Positions 6,998 through 15,490 of a DNA stretch of 39,517 bases are shown here, piece by piece. The position numbers were made by a program, and so were the translations under genes. The notes below the pieces were generated by a model. That model worked only from the letters and a program-made list of their open reading frames with translations, made no database searches and had not been told where the DNA came from. This stretch comes from Paracoccaceae bacterium (GTDB lineage Bacteria; Pseudomonadota; Alphaproteobacteria; Rhodobacterales; Rhodobacteraceae): assembly GCA_029244725.1 (NCBI GenBank), contig JAQWQJ010000015.1, positions 1 to 39,517 on the forward strand, in the 5' to 3' direction. Numbering within the stretch: the stretch's first letter is position 1; every line of letters begins with the position of its first letter.

Positions 6998-7984
6998 TCA
7001 CACCCTCTCGATGATCTTTTCGCCGAACAATCCTTGCGGACGGAACACGAGGAAGATCAGAGCCAACACATATGCGAACCAATTTTCCGTCGCGCCGCCG
7101 ATCATTGGGCCAACTGCAAACTCAAACAGTTTCTCGCCAACGCCGATGATCAAGCCACCAACGATCGCACCGGGTATCGACGTAAATCCACCCAGCATCA
7201 GCACTGGCAGGGCCTTCAAAGCGATCAGTGAAAGCGAGAACTGAACGCCAGACTTGGTGCCCCACATGATGCCCGCGACAAGGGCGACAAAGCCCGCGAC
7301 TGACCAAACCATGATCCACACAAAGTTTAGCGAAACACCAACCGACAAAGCCGCTTGGTGATCGTCAGCAACAGCGCGCATCGCACGGCCTTGTTTGGAG
7401 TATTGGCTGAAAATCGTCAGGGCTAGAACAAGGATAGCGGCAATGATCGTCGCCACAATATCGAGGTTGTCGATAAAGAAGCCGTAGCCGAAAATTCCGT
7501 AAGTATAATCATCAATCGCAAAGTTGATGCCCTGAGGAAGCCCAACATCCAGCTTCTTAATCTCTGAATTCCACATCAGGTCCGAGACACCTTCAAGGAA
7601 ATACGCCAGACCAATCGTCGCCATAAACAGGATAATTGGTTCTTGACCGACCAGATGGCGAAAGATGAAACGTTGGACGATCCATGCGAAACCCACCATC
7701 ACGCAGGCAGTAAGCAAAATCGCCACGAACGCGGGAACGTGCCAGCCAAAGTGGTGAACATTGGTGCCAAAGATTGCATTGATCAGATGCGCGAACGGCA
7801 CCTGTCCGTTCATGATCCCCACAAGCGTCATCGCCGCGAACAGCGCCATAACCCCTTGGGCATAGTTGAAAATTCCAGATGCCTTGTAAATCAAGACAAA
7901 TCCGAGCGCGACAAGCGCATAAAGCACTCCGGCCATAAGGCCGTTCAGGAAGACTTCAATTCCCCAGATAAACTGTTCAGGCAT
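6998..7984 (-). CDS. ABC transporter permease, LivH type
   Basis: A 328-residue inner-membrane protein with about eight hydrophobic helices. The N-terminus FLNGLMAGVLYALVALGFVL and the segment YKASGIFNYAQGVMALFAA are typical of LivH. The coupling region RAMRAVADDHQAALSVGVS and the later GGFTSIPGAIVGGLIIGVGE also match the family. ATG 7984 is preceded by GGGAG six bases upstream and follows the LivG-type stop by 14 bp, so the two are co-transcribed. The 98 bp after it, before the LivM-type gene, contain a small hairpin (TGGGC gta GCCCA) but no gene. Confidence 0.92.
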   Translation of the reverse strand: MPEQFIWGIEVFLNGLMAGVLYALVALGFVLIYKASGIFNYAQGVMALFAAMTLVGIMNGQVPFAHLINAIFGTNVHHFGWHVPAFVAILLTACVMVGFAWIVQRFIFRHLVGQEPIILFMATIGLAYFLEGVSDLMWNSEIKKLDVGLPQGINFAIDDYTYGIFGYGFFIDNLDIVATIIAAILVLALTIFSQYSKQGRAMRAVADDHQAALSVGVSLNFVWIMVWSVAGFVALVAGIMWGTKSGVQFSLSLIALKALPVLMLGGFTSIPGAIVGGLIIGVGEKLFEFAVGPMIGGATENWFAYVLALIFLVFRPQGLFGEKIIERV

Positions 7985-7998
7985 GTCTCTCTCCCGCC

Positions 7999-8817
7999 CT
8001 AATCGTGCGCCACGCCAAGATAGGCGTCGATCACATTTTGGTTGTTGCGCACTTCGTCCGGCGTTCCGTCACCGATCTTTTTGCCGTAATCCATCACGAC
8101 CACTCGATCGGACAAATCCATTACCACGCCCATGTCGTGCTCGATCAGGGCGATTGTGGTGCCAAACTCATCATTCACGTCTAAAATAAAGCGGCTCATG
8201 TCCTCTTTTTCTTCGACGTTCATGCCGGCCATTGGTTCATCCAATAGCAAAATGGACGGTTCAGCAGCCAAGGCCCGCGCCAATTCTACGCGCTTTTTAA
8301 GACCGTAGGGCAATCGTCCAACTGGCGTCTTCCGGATCGCTTGAATTTCAAGAAAATCAATAATTTCCTCGGCTTTTTGGCGATTTTCAATCTCCTCAGC
8401 ACGGGCTTTGCCGTACCAGAGACCTTGCTGAAACATGTTGGTCTTCATGTGGGTCAAACGGCCCGTCATCACGTTGTCCAGAACCGACATGCCTTCAAAC
8501 AAAGCGATGTTCTGGAATGTACGTGCAATCCCTTGGGCGGCAACTTGATAAGGGCGCATCGTCGGGCGGCGAGCGCCTTTGTACCAAACTTCACCTTCTT
8601 GAGGATGATAGAACCCTGAAATCACGTTAAGCATCGATGATTTACCGGCCCCATTCGGTCCGATAATTGCACGAATTTCGCCTTGGCGAATATCAAACGA
8701 AATATCCTTGATCGCGACAACGCCGCCAAATTTCAGCGTGATGTTCTTCATTTCCATCACTACTGCACCGATCTTTCGACCGTCCTCGGTGATGAATTCT
8801 TCTGCTACCGCACTCAT
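7999..8817 (-). CDS. ABC transporter ATP-binding protein, LivG type
   Basis: A 272-residue cytoplasmic ATPase. Walker A is GPNGAGKS (residues 53-60) and Walker B is ILLLDEP, followed by MAGMNVEEKEDM as in LivG. The signature region reads LPYGLKKRVELARAL, in place of the commoner LSYGQQRRLE-type sequence. Q-loop and switch histidine (ALIEHDMGVVMDL) are intact. I start at ATG 8817 (GGGGG ribosome site) because the frame upstream is arginine-rich and not family-like. The N-terminus is about 20 residues longer than E. coli LivG. It is the second gene of the operon, 85 bp after the acyl-CoA ligase. Confidence 0.9.
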   Translation of the reverse strand: MSAVAEEFITEDGRKIGAVVMEMKNITLKFGGVVAIKDISFDIRQGEIRAIIGPNGAGKSSMLNVISGFYHPQEGEVWYKGARRPTMRPYQVAAQGIARTFQNIALFEGMSVLDNVMTGRLTHMKTNMFQQGLWYGKARAEEIENRQKAEEIIDFLEIQAIRKTPVGRLPYGLKKRVELARALAAEPSILLLDEPMAGMNVEEKEDMSRFILDVNDEFGTTIALIEHDMGVVMDLSDRVVVMDYGKKIGDGTPDEVRNNQNVIDAYLGVAHD

Positions 8818-8902
8818 AGCGCACCCCCGCATTTCATCTGTCTGGAAATATCCCCGCCGGAGGCTTCTGCCCGCGCGGTCATCATGTCGTTTCCCCGCCC
8901 GA

Positions 8903-10870
8903 TCATGCCGCTGCGACTTTCGCTGAAAGTGGAACCGTTTTGGCATCGCGAAGCGTCAATGTCGCTTTAATCGACCCTTTGCGGCCATCCTCATAGGTCA
9001 CTTCTGTCTCAGTGAATTGCTCGGCTTTACCGCTGTAGAGTGCGTCGATCAGGTCCTCGAACTTCTCCTCAACAATGCGGCGGCGCACTTTGCGGGTACG
9101 TGTCATCTCGCCATCATCTGCATCCAATTCCTTGTGGAGAATAAGGAAGCGATGGATTTGGCATCCCGACAGCATCTCATCTTGCGCAACCGAGGCATTC
9201 ACCTCTTCCACGTGGCTTTGGATCGTATCGAGGACCTGAGGATGTCCTGCCAGTTCTTGATACGAAGCATAGGCAATGTTGTTGCGCTCGGCCCAATTTC
9301 CAACGGCAGTTAGGTCAATGTTTATAAAGGCAATACACTTATCGCGACCCGCACCGAACAACACAGCCTCAAGCACATTGGGAAAGAACTTTAGTTTATT
9401 CTCAACGTATTTTGGCGCGAACATTCGACCGTCGGCCATCTGGCCCACATCCTTAGCGCGGTCGATTATGCGCAAGTGGCCAGATTTTTCTTCGATGAAA
9501 CCAGCGTCACCCGTGGCCACCCATCCTTCAGGGTCTTTGGTGTCCGCCGTGCTTTCTGGGTTCTTATAGTATTCCACAAACGCGCCGGGGCTGCGATAGA
9601 ACACCTCGCCGTTTTCAGCGATCCGCAACTCTACGCCAGGGGCCGGAACTCCAACAGTGTCGGCGCGAACTTCACCATCGGGCTGCACGGTGATGAAAAC
9701 GGAAGCTTCAGTCTGACCATAAAGCTGCTTTAAGTTAATCCCAAGCGAGCGATAGAATTCAAAAATCTCAGGTCCAATGGCTTCGCCGGCGGTGTACCCA
9801 ACACGAACGCGTCCAAACCCAAGGCTGTCCTTCAACGGGCCGTAGATTGTCATGTTGCCCAGTGCATATTTCAGACGATCCATCATGCTAACAGATTTGC
9901 CGTCAAGAATGCTTGGGCCGACCTTTTTAGCGTGGCTCATGAAATAGTGGAACATGCTGCGCTTAAAGCGGCCCGCGTCTTCCATTCGGATCATTACTTG
10001 GGTCAACAAACTTTCAAAAACGCGTGGAGGTGCAAAATAGTAACTTGGGCCGATCTCTCGAAGGTCCGTCGTCAACGTCTCGGCACTTTCAGGGCAATTA
10101 ACGCAAAAACCAGTCCAATAGGCCTGACCGATTGAGAATATGAAATCACCAACCCAAGCCATCGGCAAGTAAGCCAAAACCTCATCACCAGCGCGCAATT
10201 TGTCGAACTCGGCAGACGATCTAGCAGCTTCGATGATATTGCGGTTCGAAAGAACAACGCCCTTTGGCTTGCCCGTCGTACCGGACGTATAAAGCATCAC
10301 ACATTTGCTATCGTAATCCAGCTCGGCGACTCGGCGTTCCATTTCGGGGCGCAATTCATCGCGTGCAGCATAGCCTTGCTCTTGTACGTGGCTGTATTCA
10401 TGCAGGTGCGAGTGATCGTATTTCCGCATTCCGCGTGCGTCGAGATAGATCATGTGCTCGAACTGGTGCAGTTCGTCTTGAATTTCGATCACCTTGTCGA
10501 CCTGCTCTTGGTCGCTAGCGATTACGAAACGGGCGCCACAGTGACCAAGAACGTAGGCCATTTCGTCAGCAACAGCGTCTTGATAAAGCGGCACAGGAAC
10601 GGCTCCAGCCATTTGTGCGGCAACCATCGACCAATAAAGATAAGGACGGTTCCGACCGATAATCGCAATGTGATCACCGCGATTAACACCCATGTTAATC
10701 AACCCGAGTGCTAGATTTTCAATCTCTTTTTCGGTTTCTGACCAACTCCAAGTCTGCCAGATACCAAATTCTTTTTCCCGATAGGCCGCCTTTTCAGCGA
10801 ATTGAATTGCATTGCGTTTTAGCAATGAAGGTACGGATGGGTACCCTTCAGCCGAAGACGGTTGTGCCAA
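8903..10870 (-). CDS. Long-chain-type acyl-CoA ligase (AMP-forming), first gene of the importer operon
   Basis: A 655-residue adenylate-forming enzyme of the long-chain fatty acid CoA ligase type. The AMP-binding P-loop is TSGTTGKPKG (about 195-204), the adenine motif is YGQTEAS, and the ATP/hinge region is ATGDAGFIEEKSGHLRIIDRAKD. The catalytic-lysine region near the C-terminus carries MADGRMFAPKYVENKLKF. The start is a TTG at 10870: a perfect GGGAGGAAAG ribosome site lies about 4 bp before it. An upstream TTG at 10888 would put that site inside the gene. It is expected to trap an imported carboxylic acid as its CoA ester. Its place at the head of the Liv-type operon supports that, but the substrate is not known. 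Confidence 0.9.
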   Translation of the reverse strand: MAQPSSAEGYPSVPSLLKRNAIQFAEKAAYREKEFGIWQTWSWSETEKEIENLALGLINMGVNRGDHIAIIGRNRPYLYWSMVAAQMAGAVPVPLYQDAVADEMAYVLGHCGARFVIASDQEQVDKVIEIQDELHQFEHMIYLDARGMRKYDHSHLHEYSHVQEQGYAARDELRPEMERRVAELDYDSKCVMLYTSGTTGKPKGVVLSNRNIIEAARSSAEFDKLRAGDEVLAYLPMAWVGDFIFSIGQAYWTGFCVNCPESAETLTTDLREIGPSYYFAPPRVFESLLTQVMIRMEDAGRFKRSMFHYFMSHAKKVGPSILDGKSVSMMDRLKYALGNMTIYGPLKDSLGFGRVRVGYTAGEAIGPEIFEFYRSLGINLKQLYGQTEASVFITVQPDGEVRADTVGVPAPGVELRIAENGEVFYRSPGAFVEYYKNPESTADTKDPEGWVATGDAGFIEEKSGHLRIIDRAKDVGQMADGRMFAPKYVENKLKFFPNVLEAVLFGAGRDKCIAFINIDLTAVGNWAERNNIAYASYQELAGHPQVLDTIQSHVEEVNASVAQDEMLSGCQIHRFLILHKELDADDGEMTRTRKVRRRIVEEKFEDLIDALYSGKAEQFTETEVTYEDGRKGSIKATLTLRDAKTVPLSAKVAAA

Positions 10871-11065
10871 ATTTCTTTCCTCCCACAAGCCACTGGTTTG
10901 AGTGGCAAATCGCTTGCACGATTCTTTTCCCCATTGGGAACTATAGGCAAACTAGGCGTCAACTTTTTCCGGAAGTTTTCTGAAACCTAACGAATTGTAA
11001 CAAGCGCCTCAGTTTGTTTGACTCGTCGCCGTCTATCGCTAGGACTGAGGTGCGGAGAACCGACT

Positions 11066-12964
11066 ATGAGACAGACAAAATCACAAGCAGACGCGTTGCT
11101 GTTGGCTGGAATGAACCTTATTCAACAGGCGATTTCTGTTTTTGATCAAGATATGAAGCTTGTTGTGTTCAATCAGCCGATGACCCGGATGTTTGACCTG
11201 CCAGCGGAAATCACAGCCCTTGGAACGTCATTTGAGGATGTGATCCGGTATCTTTCGGTCGCCGGAGAATACGGCGAGATTGACGACATCGACGAGTTTG
11301 TGCGCGTGCGTGTTGAATTGGCTGAATCATTTGAAGCCCATTACATGGAGCGCAGACGCTCAAACGGGCAGTGGATCAGCGTCGAAGGTACGCCCCTGCC
11401 GCAAGGTGGCTGGGTCACGGTTTATACCGACATCACGCGTGCCAAACAACAAGACACGATGCTGCGGGCCCGCTCGGAAGAACTGTCTGAACAAGTCCTC
11501 GCCCGATCCGAAGAATTGGCCGCTACCAACCGTGAACTAGAAGCCACCATCGGCGCGCTGGAAGAGACAAAACGCCAGCTTACCGAGATTGAAGCCCGCA
11601 CCCGTCTGACGACCGAAATGATGCCGGCGCATATCGCCCATGTCGGGCCCGACACAATCTATACATACTCTAATCGTCGCCTTAGCTCGGTCCTGCCGGG
11701 GCGTCCTGGTAATGTTGTTGGCATGACCTTTGAGCAGGCCGTTGGCGACCAAGCTTACGAAAGTATTCAGCCCAATTTTGAGAAAGCCCTAAAAGGTACG
11801 GGGGGTGTTTTTGAATTTAACGACAATGACAGCGCCCGACGTATTCGTGTGGCGTTCACCCCTGACTGGGACGAGGATCGCAAAATTCGCGGTGTTTATA
11901 TTCTGTCGATGGACATCACCGAAGAAACTCAAGCGCGCGTCGCCCTTCAACAGGGCCGCCGCCGCGAAATGGCGGCGCAATTAACAAGCGGTTTGGCGCA
12001 TGATTTTTCAAATCTTTTGACGGTCATTCTGGGCATGCAGTCGCGACTGCACGGGATGACGCTGCCACAAGACGCGGACACGTTGGTGACAGGCACCCTT
12101 GCCGCTGCGCGTCGGGGCGGAAATTTGTTAAACCGTATCGCTGACATAACCGGTAGCCGCTCGCCCAAACCTGTGGCCACTGACCTTGATCGATTTCTTA
12201 GTGATCTCGCTATCATTGGACGGCCAAGCTTGCCCGACGGAGTCAATTTAACGATCAACGCGTTGGCTGGTGACGGACCGTTTCTTCTAGACAATGGTCT
12301 TCTGCAGGATTCACTTTTAAATCTCATCCTGAACGCCCGCGACTCTTGTGGGAAAACCGGCGACATTACTTTGACTGTCACTGCCGTACGCGAGACTTGG
12401 GTCGAGTTTTTGGTAGACGACACCGGCCTCGGATTTTCTGAACGCGCATTAAAACACGCGCTCGACCCGTTCTTCACCACCAAAGGCAGCGAAGGCTCTG
12501 GTCTTGGATTGGCTATGGTGTACGACATGACCAAGACCGTTGGCGGCGACATCAAAATATCAAACACATCAACTGGTGGTCGGGTTTCGTTGCGTGTGCC
12601 ACTACGCAGATCGCGGGCTACCAACGAAACCGGTCTTGTTCTTCTTGTGGAAGACAACACGGATCTGCGGGACGAAATCCGCAAAATGCTAACTGAAGGT
12701 GGATACTCTGTGATTGAAAGCGGAACCGTCAAAGAGGCGCGCGTGCTGGCTAAGGAACTACCTGACATCGCCCTAATCCTGTCTGATATCCAACTTGAGG
12801 GCGATGAAACCGGCATTGATCTGGTTTCCGACCTGCAACATTTACCGTGCTATCTTATGACCTCACTTCCGCTCAACGACCCGCTACACAACGCAGCCCA
12901 CAAAGCGGCACCAGTGCTGCCCAAACCCTTTACACAAACAGAACTGATGGGATTTTTGTCATGA
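11066..12964 (+). CDS. PAS-domain hybrid sensor histidine kinase / receiver
   Basis: A 632-residue protein with no evident membrane helix, so probably a cytoplasmic sensor. Order: PAS_7-like domain (about 10-125), coiled coil rich in Glu, Arg and Leu (about 128-180), second PAS (about 185-295), then a histidine-kinase core. The phospho-acceptor is His312 in GLAHDFSNLL, with N-box LNLILNARDS, G1 DDTGLGFS and G2 GSGLGLAM. A C-terminal receiver domain has LLVEDN and Asp574 in ILSDIQL, with the PKPF lysine near the end. ATG 11066 has a GGAGA site; the upstream frame is arginine-rich leader. The stop overlaps the start of the response regulator gene (ATGA), so the two form one operon. It is divergent from the acyl-CoA ligase and shares a 195-bp control region with it. 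Confidence 0.9.
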   Translation: MRQTKSQADALLLAGMNLIQQAISVFDQDMKLVVFNQPMTRMFDLPAEITALGTSFEDVIRYLSVAGEYGEIDDIDEFVRVRVELAESFEAHYMERRRSNGQWISVEGTPLPQGGWVTVYTDITRAKQQDTMLRARSEELSEQVLARSEELAATNRELEATIGALEETKRQLTEIEARTRLTTEMMPAHIAHVGPDTIYTYSNRRLSSVLPGRPGNVVGMTFEQAVGDQAYESIQPNFEKALKGTGGVFEFNDNDSARRIRVAFTPDWDEDRKIRGVYILSMDITEETQARVALQQGRRREMAAQLTSGLAHDFSNLLTVILGMQSRLHGMTLPQDADTLVTGTLAAARRGGNLLNRIADITGSRSPKPVATDLDRFLSDLAIIGRPSLPDGVNLTINALAGDGPFLLDNGLLQDSLLNLILNARDSCGKTGDITLTVTAVRETWVEFLVDDTGLGFSERALKHALDPFFTTKGSEGSGLGLAMVYDMTKTVGGDIKISNTSTGGRVSLRVPLRRSRATNETGLVLLVEDNTDLRDEIRKMLTEGGYSVIESGTVKEARVLAKELPDIALILSDIQLEGDETGIDLVSDLQHLPCYLMTSLPLNDPLHNAAHKAAPVLPKPFTQTELMGFLS

Positions 12965-13662
12965 CGGCCCCTCTAGTGACGATCCTCGATGATGAACCTG
13001 AAATCCGCCTGATGCTGGCCGAAGCGCTTGAGGACGCAGGTTTTCGCACCATGTCCTTTGGCCGCGCCCGCGAGTTTGAGGCCGCTTTGCAAAAAACCAC
13101 GCCCGACGTCTGTCTTGTTGATCTGTCTTTGCCTGATCGGGACGGTCTGACCTTGGTGCATCGCTTGGCGCTTGAGCAAGGCGCGATTGTCATTATCATT
13201 TCAGGTCGCGCTCAGGTACAGGACCGCGTGACTGGGCTGGAACTTGGCGCGGATGACTACATCATCAAACCGTTTGAGCCCGCCGAAGTTGTGGCCCGTA
13301 TCCGTGCCCGCCTGCGCAAAGATCGCGCCGTAGCGCCCACCAGCAATACCGCCAGCTTCAACGGCTGGGTCGCGCATTTTGATCGATACGCTTTGGAAGA
13401 TGAAAGCGGCACGGAAACCACGTTTTCACATGCCGAGGGCGAGGTACTTCGCCTTTTCCTCGATAATCCCAAACGCCTCATCTCGCGCAATCAAATGCAA
13501 GAACAACTCGGCGGCGCTGCAGGCGAAAGCTTTGATCGCGCCATGGACGTACGCATATCGCGACTGCGAACTAAATTGCAGGAAGACCCCAAAAACCCGC
13601 AACTGATCAAAACCATCTACGGCGCAGGGTATATCTTTTTGGGCGAGGTAATCTGGAGCTAG
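12961..13662 (+). CDS. OmpR-family DNA-binding response regulator
   Basis: A 233-residue two-domain regulator. The receiver (about 5-120) has acidic residues in ILDDE, the phospho-acceptor Asp54 in LVDLSLPDRDG, the switch Ser in ISGRA and the lysine in IIKPFEP. The winged-helix trans_reg_C domain (about 130-230) has RLISRNQMQEQLGG, DVRISRLRTKL and the end KTIYGAGYIFLGE. Its ATG overlaps the kinase stop codon by four bases (ATGA), so the pair is translationally coupled and very likely cognate. The extra receiver on the kinase suggests a phosphorelay or a competing phosphate sink. Stop codon abuts the stop of the convergent gene (TAG|CTA). Likely targets are the divergent ligase/importer operon; this is inferred from position. 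Confidence 0.92.
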   Translation: MTAPLVTILDDEPEIRLMLAEALEDAGFRTMSFGRAREFEAALQKTTPDVCLVDLSLPDRDGLTLVHRLALEQGAIVIIISGRAQVQDRVTGLELGADDYIIKPFEPAEVVARIRARLRKDRAVAPTSNTASFNGWVAHFDRYALEDESGTETTFSHAEGEVLRLFLDNPKRLISRNQMQEQLGGAAGESFDRAMDVRISRLRTKLQEDPKNPQLIKTIYGAGYIFLGEVIWS

Positions 13663-14706
13663 CTATCGCACTAAAGCAGTCACCGTTTCTGCGAAGCATT
13701 GGTCAAAACCCTTGGCCGCATCGAAGTTCAGGCCAATCTCAGCCATTCTGCGTGCCGCGTCGCCGCGCATACGGGCGCTCTTCCAATATTCCTCGGTTGA
13801 AACAAGCAATTGCAGGGGACTGGCGAAAGGAAACAATCGGCCAGCAGTCATACTCGTTGCACCCGCTAGCAAACAATCAGAATAGCTTTCCGGGCAGGAC
13901 GTCTCGCAAAGGTGGCGCAATGGGGTCCACGCTCCTACGTTTTCTGCGTGCTGCCTTATGAAGTCCTGAAGACCCGCATCAGATTTAATGTCCTCAAGGC
14001 CGAACCCTGCCGTCGCCAAACGATGTGCAGGCGCAATGACATCGCGCTGATCCGCATATTCCGTTTGAGTTTCGGCCGAGAGGCTCCCTCCTTCGGACAT
14101 GATCGCAAACGCGTCAGCCGATTGTTCCAGCGACACTTTTAAGACCTCAACCATCGGATCAAGATACTCTTCGTAGGTGACTAAAAGATCGAGAGTTTCG
14201 TCCAAAAAGAAACCATCGTGCAGCTTGAAAACAACTTCCGTTGCCAACTCGGTTTCCCCAAACAGCGTTAGACCAGAGACTGCCAAATCCGCTTCCGGCG
14301 AATACTGACTGCCGTCATCACGCGTGACCGAAGTATATCCTTGCTTTGCGATCACCAGATACCGCGCCAATGCCGCCTCTTCGGTTGCCGCATCCAGCCA
14401 GGATGTGCCGGACAATCCACCTGGTTGGCGCAATAGCGCGATCTTTTCGGCGCGTGTCATATCGCCGGTGACCTGACGGTGCATATGGGGCTCTTCCGCG
14501 ATCCGCGCCAAAAGCAATTGCGCGGCTGTATTTCCACCGCGGGACAAATGCGCCAACGCCGTAAGTGCGACCATGTCGTCGCCGTCCAACCAAGCGGCCT
14601 TAGCCTCAAGAAATTCGGGCGCGTCGATCCCTGGCGTGTCCAAAGTTTCGCTCAATGCTGCACTTGCCCAGATCGTGGACAATGCAATTAACAATCCTCG
14701 TATCAT
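13663..14706 (-). CDS. Secreted hypothetical protein (Sel1/TPR-like N-terminal part)
   Basis: A 347-residue precursor with a signal peptide (MIRGLLIALSTIWASAALSE, cut near ALS|ET). The stretch that follows (AWLDGDDMVALTALAHLSRGGNTAAQLLLARIA) resembles a Sel1/TPR-type helical repeat. The rest is helical and acidic, with two close pairs of cysteines (LCETSCPE and SDCLLAG...DQCFAE) that may form disulfides in the periplasm. I know no named family for the whole protein. ATG 14706 is chosen because GGGGAG lies seven bases upstream and the signal peptide begins there. Its stop directly abuts the response-regulator stop, so the two genes converge with no space for a terminator. Confidence 0.7.
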   Translation of the reverse strand: MIRGLLIALSTIWASAALSETLDTPGIDAPEFLEAKAAWLDGDDMVALTALAHLSRGGNTAAQLLLARIAEEPHMHRQVTGDMTRAEKIALLRQPGGLSGTSWLDAATEEAALARYLVIAKQGYTSVTRDDGSQYSPEADLAVSGLTLFGETELATEVVFKLHDGFFLDETLDLLVTYEEYLDPMVEVLKVSLEQSADAFAIMSEGGSLSAETQTEYADQRDVIAPAHRLATAGFGLEDIKSDAGLQDFIRQHAENVGAWTPLRHLCETSCPESYSDCLLAGATSMTAGRLFPFASPLQLLVSTEEYWKSARMRGDAARRMAEIGLNFDAAKGFDQCFAETVTALVR

Positions 14707-14829
14707 GATATCGCTCCCCAAAAGCTGGGGTTAGTATACGCCTAATCCGCCCCATGCACCAATGCAGCGCCCCATTGCGGCAATGCTCCGCTTATCCTAC
14801 TGCTTGGTCCTAACCAGTTTGAGGACCAC

Positions 14830-15480
14830 ATGACCGAATTGATTCTGATCCGCCACGGCCAAGCCAACACAGGCGCCACGGACGAGGCAACCTACGACAA
14901 TCTATCTGACCAAGGTCGCCAACAGGCGCGCTTTCTGGGTGAATATCTACGCGATATTGGTGGATTTGATCGGGTGATTTCAGGGGCAATGAAGCGTCAA
15001 ATCCAAACTGCGGAAGAGTTGAACCACGACAAGCGGCCGCATAGCACCGATGCGCGTTTGAACGAATTAGACTATTTTGGACTGTCGCACTGGGCAGCCG
15101 CAACACACGATGTCGCCTTTCCTGACAGCCCCGACAGTTTTGCCGCGCAAATCCCGCAGGTCCTAGATGTTTGGCGTCATCAAGAAGTCAGCGAGGGGCT
15201 TGAAAGCTACGATGCGTTTCGCACTCGCATCTTTTCCGCGCTCAGTGACGCCGCCAAAGATGGTCCGGCCGTATTGGTCACCTCAACCGGCGTGATCGCG
15301 ACTTTAACTGCAATCGCACTGCACCTTGAAACAAACGCCAAATCAAAAATGTTTTTGACGGTGCAAAACACTTCGGTCCATAAGTTTGAAATTCGTGACG
15401 ACGAGTTGCACTTGACGCAATTCGGCGCGACACCTCATCTGGACCTGCCAGCGCGGCAAAGTTTGAAATCTAACTACTAA
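14830..15480 (+). CDS. Histidine phosphatase family protein (phosphoglycerate-mutase-like)
   Basis: A 216-residue cytoplasmic protein of the histidine phosphatase (PhoE/GpmB-like) branch. The catalytic RHG motif is at residues 8-10 (LILIRHGQANTG), with His9 as the phospho-acceptor. The second arginine region is FDRVISGAMKRQIQTAEEL, with the usual 'S-xxx-R-xxx-TA' pattern. The acidic ELDYFGLSHW follows. The second conserved histidine expected in a VSHGG-type motif is not evident: that place reads VTSTGVIATL. This could alter or abolish activity, so a non-enzymatic or altered role is possible. It stands 10 bp ahead of the saccharopine gene and is probably co-transcribed with it. A metabolic link is not obvious. 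Confidence 0.85.
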   Translation: MTELILIRHGQANTGATDEATYDNLSDQGRQQARFLGEYLRDIGGFDRVISGAMKRQIQTAEELNHDKRPHSTDARLNELDYFGLSHWAAATHDVAFPDSPDSFAAQIPQVLDVWRHQEVSEGLESYDAFRTRIFSALSDAAKDGPAVLVTSTGVIATLTAIALHLETNAKSKMFLTVQNTSVHKFEIRDDELHLTQFGATPHLDLPARQSLKSNY

Positions 15481-15490
15481 GGTACTCTCC

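Noticed and set aside
10917-10985. TTGACG-like -35 on the minus strand upstream of the acyl-CoA ligase
   Set aside because: No -10 box at 16-18 bp; the nearest TATAGT-like hexamer is too close. I could not place a credible promoter.
11947-12816. 289-codon minus-strand open frame inside the histidine kinase gene
   Set aside because: Arg/Ser-rich composition without motifs, lying fully within a well-supported kinase gene.
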